From NCBI GenBank assembly GCA_004352715.1, contig SCFE01000054.1, positions 1,277,935-1,341,934 on the forward strand: a DNA stretch of 64,000 nt, in the 5' to 3' direction. Position 1 is the stretch's first letter; every line of letters starts with the position of its first letter. Source of the stretch: Hofstenia miamia (taxonomy: Eukaryota > Xenacoelomorpha > Acoela). The notes below the pieces were generated by a model. That model worked only from the letters and a program-made list of their open reading frames with translations, was not told the DNA's origin and searched no databases. The translations under genes and the position numbers were made by a program. This document shows positions 60,424 through 64,000 of this stretch, in pieces.

Positions 60424-61566
60424 CCACTGGAAAAAATAATAGTGACAAGACCTAATGAAATAGTGCACATCGATTTGGAAATGCTATCGAAAGATGAAGA
60501 GGGTTATCAGTACATCCTAGTAATGATAGATAACTTCACGCGATATGCCAGAATCATACCAATGAAGAATACGACAGCAGAAGAGACAGCAAACATAATA
60601 ATAAAAGAATGGATACTAAAACTAGGACCCATGGAAAAAATAATTACCGATAAGGGAACACAATTTGAAAGTGCGTTATTTCAAGAAATGACAAAGCTAT
60701 TAGAAATCGAAAGTGAAAGAACAACTGCATATCACCCACAAGCAAACGGGGCAGTCAAGCAATTAAATAGAACTTTAATAAAACTAATTAGAGTGGTGAC
60801 ATCCCGCATAGGAGGGAACAAATGGAGGGAAGTGATACAAATGACAGAGTATTTCTATAATACCATGGTACATACAACAACCAAAATAACCCCATTTAAG
60901 GCTATTTATGGAAGAGAAGCTGCAACACCTCTATCTATGCAATTTATGGAATATAGTGGAAAAATGGACAATACCTATGTAAAGCAATTAAAAGAGAAAA
61001 TAACGGCGATACATGAAACGATGTGTCACAACATCAAACAATCTGCTACAAGACAAGAGAGAAACTACAATAAAAAAATATTTGGACACACGCATAATGT
61101 AGGGGACACAGCATATGCATTCACACCCATTAAGGTTACTGACGTAAATCAAGTACGTAAATTAAAAATGGTATGGACAGGTCCGTATAAAATTAAAAAA
61201 GTGTTAGAAAACAATGAATACGTACTCAATAATGACAAAATTCTGCACTTTCAAAACTTAAAAAGGGCAATCACCGACATAGAGGGAGCATCCCTAGACA
61301 GTAAAGCTGAATTTAAATTAGTAAGAAATAATAATGAAAGTGTGTATGCAATGGATGAGTTGGACAGCCTGCCAGAGGAAGAATTCGAGGAAGAATTTCA
61401 ACACGATGTAGATGCAGATGAAATACAACCTAGAGTTATGCCTCAGAGGGCAGCAAAACAAAATATTAACTATAACCCTGAAACATGGGAAATTAATTTA
61501 TTAACTAAATTTAGGAATTCTGAGGATGGACAAAACAAATCAGAAGAGAAGAGAAATGCAGTGTGA
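60196..61566 (+). pseudogene. Integrase of Ty3/gypsy pol, catalytic Glu replaced
   Basis: The frame starts in the linker before integrase and runs 456 residues. The zinc-binding domain is complete: H26, H30, C60, C63. In the catalytic core D93 (VHIDLE) and D152 (ITDKGTQFES) are present, but the third position, 35 residues after D152, is K188 in NGAVKQLNRTL where the family has Glu. A single G-to-A change explains it. The C-terminal GPY module (WTGPYKIKKVLENNEYVL, about 326-343) is followed by an acidic tail. As read, the enzyme should be unable to catalyse strand transfer. The start in the window is set by the assembly join, not by biology. Confidence 0.85.
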
Positions 61567-61798
61567 GACGAATCCGAGAAAGAGGGTGAAGAGAGCGAAG
61601 CCCAGCAGAGGGGACACGAACAGCGCGAGTGAGCAGAAAGAACTGCCTAGTAGTCGTCACCGTTGATTAGAGGACACGGCGACCAATGGTAATAATGATG
61701 CAAAACCGAGTAGTCAGTATCGTCGATTAGAGGACACTCTGACAAAAGGGAAACGTAACCGAAGTCCCAACTCTCCTTCGAGTAGTCAGTATCGCTGA
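61567..61798 (+). other. Spacer between pol and the downstream ORF
   Basis: After the TGA of pol the same frame stays open for another 19 codons of Glu-rich sequence to the next TGA. Then no frame is open, and three copies of a 34-bp motif occupy 61651-61816. Confidence 0.6.
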
Positions 61799-61816
61799 TT
61801 AGAGGACACTCTGACG
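61651..61816 (+). repeat. Three stem-loop repeats sharing GATTAGAGGACAC
   Basis: Copies at 61651-61684, 61711-61744 and 61783-61816 share TAGTC at the start, GATTAGAGGACAC in the middle and GAC at the end, always with 31 nt from stem edge to stem edge. Copy 1 pairs GTCG with CGAC. Copies 2 and 3 pair GTCAG with CTGAC. The stem differences are compensatory (G-C replaced by A-T, T-G by G-C) while the loop side is constant, suggesting an RNA structure under selection. The function is unknown. Confidence 0.7.
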
Positions 61817-62059
61817 AAAGAATCAAGAAAGGAGGGTGTAAGCAGTGTACTATCCGCAGCTAGTCAAGTGCCTATGGATATTTCAGTAGTGAACCAAGCA
61901 AAAGGGGATCAGCTGGAGTCCATAAGCAGTGGTTCAGACATAAATTACGAACTGAGCACTAGTAAAAGGAAACCTCTCGTATTGCAGCAGCAGGTGCTAC
62001 ATGCCCCCTCAGTGAAAAGCATGTCAACTTCAGAAAGAACTGCGAGATCAATAGAGTGA
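61799..62059 (+). CDS. Short ORF in frame with, and before, the long ORF
   Basis: This frame opens after a TGA at 61796 and runs 86 codons to TGA at 62057. The first start-like codons are GTG at 61868 and ATG at 61874. The peptide is hydrophilic and Ser/Lys-rich, with no domain I recognise. It is in the same frame as the long ORF that begins ten bases later, so the two may once have been one reading frame split by a stop, or be joined by read-through. It has the A-rich strand bias of the element. Confidence 0.45.
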   Translation, partial: LEDTLTKESRKEGVSSVLSAASQVPMDISVVNQAKGDQLESISSGSDINYELSTSKRKPLVLQQQVLHAPSVKSMSTSERTARSIE

Positions 62060-62068
62060 CAAAAATGT

Positions 62069-64000
62069 ATGTCTGTGATAGATGGAATGAAAGTTCACCC
62101 ATACTTTATGGCGAAAATGAAACTCAATTACAATGCACACAAGAAACTATCACCAGAAACTAGAAGCCTGATTAGAAAAGAAACAAAAATGGAAGAAATA
62201 AATTTACCACTGGTACTGGACAAAGCAAATCGCCCTACGATCAATACAATAATAAGCTATCCGGAGAGAATGAATGAAACACTAGAGAGACCTTATTTTA
62301 GAAGTACGGTGCACACAGTGTTCAATGACAACTTTACTCTTAATGAAGTACAACGTCTCATGAGGAATAAAGACGCAGTGGCAGCAATTGAATATATCAA
62401 CATTGACCCTGACAATCTAATAATAATCCACATCTTAAAAGACAAAGAGTATAATGGACATCTGGAAAAACACATGCAACACACACTCAAGTTAGCTGAG
62501 AAAACAGGAGTTCGAATTGTAATAATCACAATATCAACAGAAGAAGATCTACCAGAGTTTTTGAGGAATATGATTCTACAAGTTCAAAACATCTTTCCAT
62601 ATGAGCGAAAGAAAGATGAAAAAGAAATATCACAACTGATAAAGTTTGATCTCCAGCTAGATTACTGGACATCTGTGTACAGGATCATGGTAGAACCATG
62701 GATAGCGATTGAAATATATCAGCAAGCGCGGACGATCGAACTCACAACAAATTCAGGAAGTCTTGAACAACTAACACAACTCCACATCAAGTGTAGTCTG
62801 AATCAGAGAGAGGAATATTTGAAAGAAATACAACAAACATGGCGAAAAATGAAGTTAACAAAACCAACTCAAGAAACGTGGCCAAGAATAGCAATAGACT
62901 CACCATCGAAAAAGTATCATAAATCAGTAGAAGTAATACTACATGAAATAAACAAAGCGTATGAGTTAAATACCAAAAGAGATTTCAGAAAATTCATATT
63001 CGAGGAAACAAATGCACCGGAGATACGCTATAGAACTTCTATTTGGATTCTAGCTATATATTTGACAGAAAATGACAAGATACAACTTCCTATGAAAAGA
63101 AAAACCAGAACGACGATAGCAAAAGAGAAAAAATATGAGATCGCCTTCTCACCAATTAACACAACAACAAAAAATTGGTTACTAATAGGAAGCACTGGAA
63201 AAATAGCATCCCCAGATAAAAAAGATAAACCGATGTACACATTAGAAAAGAACATCTTAAGGATAATTACAGAGAAAAACCCAATGTGCAAAATAACAAT
63301 GGTCTCGATAGTGAACGACACCGGAATATGCCCAAACGAAATATCAATATTTGACGAAGTAACAAAGAAATACATTTGGGGTGCAACAGCGGAAACAAAG
63401 TTGAAACCAGCAGACGAATCTCCATGGTTAACGACGAAGAAACTGGTGAAGAGGAAAATTTGCAGTACGATTGAAATAATAGAAATACTAAACGAGAAAA
63501 ACATGAATCAGAGGCTAAGTGAACAAACAGAAAGATATAGAAGAGAAACGCCAAAGTGTTCATTTGTTAAAACAATAAAAAAGGCGGAAGAGATGAAAAA
63601 AGCGGGAATTACGAAACCCGTAGAAATCATGGAGATGATGTCAAAATCGCAACAGGAAATGATTACCGAAGACGAGCTGCTAACATCAACAGAAATAGTG
63701 CTGTCACCGAAAACACAAAGCAAAATAGATGAAATAAATATGGAAAAATGGGGCAACCTAAGTCCGACAAGTACTATTGAATGGATAGACACTGAAGACG
63801 AAAGGTACCTAGTGGAAATAAAAATCACAAGAGAGAAGGAGAAAGAAATAAAACAAAGAAACTATCAAACATTAAAGGAAAATCACACAGTATCTACGAT
63901 GAAAATAATGTTCACAGAAGCGTTCACAAGGACAGAGGTGAATGAATTATTAAAAGCTCACAACCAAATAGCAATAGACGTCGAATGCGTCACATCGAAA
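62069..64000 (+). CDS. Long unrecognised ORF of a Ty3-type element (at least 644 codons, runs off window)
   Basis: Open from ATG at 62069 to the last base of the window, 644 codons without a stop. The product is basic and rich in Lys, Glu, Thr and Ile. Residues 116-157 alternate strand-helix-strand (NLIIIHILKD, then EKHMQHTLKLAEKTG, then VRIVIITIS), a Rossmann-like pattern that I cannot assign. The region 480-600 is strongly charged and probably helical. The last residues, LLKAHNQIAIDVECVTSK, resemble the beginning of a DEDD-type 3'-5' exonuclease (hydrophobic-D-x-E, here D637 and E639, preceded by an amphipathic helix); the other acidic motifs would lie outside the window. I see no gag zinc knuckle, protease motif or envelope-like signal or membrane segment. 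Codon use and the A-rich strand match pol, so it probably belongs to the same element. Confidence 0.7.
   Translation, partial: MSVIDGMKVHPYFMAKMKLNYNAHKKLSPETRSLIRKETKMEEINLPLVLDKANRPTINTIISYPERMNETLERPYFRSTVHTVFNDNFTLNEVQRLMRNKDAVAAIEYINIDPDNLIIIHILKDKEYNGHLEKHMQHTLKLAEKTGVRIVIITISTEEDLPEFLRNMILQVQNIFPYERKKDEKEISQLIKFDLQLDYWTSVYRIMVEPWIAIEIYQQARTIELTTNSGSLEQLTQLHIKCSLNQREEYLKEIQQTWRKMKLTKPTQETWPRIAIDSPSKKYHKSVEVILHEINKAYELNTKRDFRKFIFEETNAPEIRYRTSIWILAIYLTENDKIQLPMKRKTRTTIAKEKKYEIAFSPINTTTKNWLLIGSTGKIASPDKKDKPMYTLEKNILRIITEKNPMCKITMVSIVNDTGICPNEISIFDEVTKKYIWGATAETKLKPADESPWLTTKKLVKRKICSTIEIIEILNEKNMNQRLSEQTERYRRETPKCSFVKTIKKAEEMKKAGITKPVEIMEMMSKSQQEMITEDELLTSTEIVLSPKTQSKIDEINMEKWGNLSPTSTIEWIDTEDERYLVEIKITREKEKEIKQRNYQTLKENHTVSTMKIMFTEAFTRTEVNELLKAHNQIAIDVECVTSK

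Larger units (their letters stand above)
58293..64000 (+). mobile_element. Ty3/gypsy-type retroelement with extra 3' ORF, 5'-truncated and open at the window end
   Basis: In order: reverse transcriptase, RNase H, integrase, a spacer with three stem-loop-like repeats, and a long unrecognised ORF. The left border abuts an unrelated dispersed repeat, so gag, protease and any 5' LTR are missing. No LTR is visible to the right before the window ends. The sense strand is strongly A-rich throughout: in the lines 60541-60600 and 62101-62160 I count 29 and 28 A against 8 and 12 T. This ties the downstream ORF to pol. Confidence 0.8.

Noticed and set aside
63028-63828. Hydrophobic minus-strand frames opposite the long ORF
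   Set aside because: They are shadows of an A-rich coding strand: complementary T-rich codons give Phe, Leu, Ile and Ser runs that imitate membrane proteins.

Overview
The window is AT-rich animal-type nuclear DNA from an invertebrate that I cannot place further. It has no operons or dense gene order. Instead it holds many decayed transposons, (TA)n runs, a 254-bp satellite, weak exon-like islands with AG/GT borders, and several assembly gaps (N runs at 9973-10154, 27942-28401, 35539-36538 and 60142-60150; single Ns at 19165, 24838 and 53575). Everything below was read by eye from the sequence; no similarity search was possible.

0-14 kb: a hAT transposase relic with an in-frame 27-bp repeat (2.3-3.6 kb), a 460-bp MITE (4.4-4.8 kb), a candidate terminal exon on the minus strand (5.3 kb), a Penelope-like relic (7.7-8.8 kb), hAT relics and a non-autonomous hAT element (9.9-12.3 kb), and an intact small secreted-protein gene (12.8-13.2 kb). 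14.7-25.3 kb: a 2.3-kb non-autonomous hAT element with a perfect 8-bp target duplication carries seven exact 254-bp units. A further 22.3 units sit at 19.2-24.8 kb between two identical 509-bp flanks, which looks like a misassembly. 24.8-27.1 kb: a broken Ty3/gypsy pol on the minus strand.

27-36.7 kb: gaps in (TA)n, two phase-compatible candidate exons of a membrane protein on the minus strand (29.3 and 31.1 kb), a hAT MITE, a Penelope-like relic with RT and GIY-YIG remains, and a LINE fragment. 36.7-43.5 kb and 49.9-52.4 kb are two copies of one segmental duplication. Each carries a member of the secreted-protein family: broken in the first copy, intact in the second. The first copy has gained hAT elements whose empty sites are visible in the second. 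43-49.3 kb: LINE fragments, a piggyBac-type MITE, a mariner relic and hAT MITEs. 53-56.7 kb: Tc1 and two hAT relics.

58.3-64 kb: a younger Ty3/gypsy-type retroelement on the plus strand. It has RT, RNase H and integrase reading frames, broken by one frameshift, an assembly seam and a Glu-to-Lys change at the integrase catalytic position. After pol come three copies of a short motif whose stem pairs covary, and then an unrecognised open frame of at least 644 codons that runs off the window. The last visible residues of that frame resemble the first motif of a DEDD 3'-5' exonuclease. This pol-spacer-long ORF arrangement is the best candidate for something undescribed. Apart from the two intact secreted-protein genes, I see no confident host gene, and I noticed no tRNA or rRNA gene.
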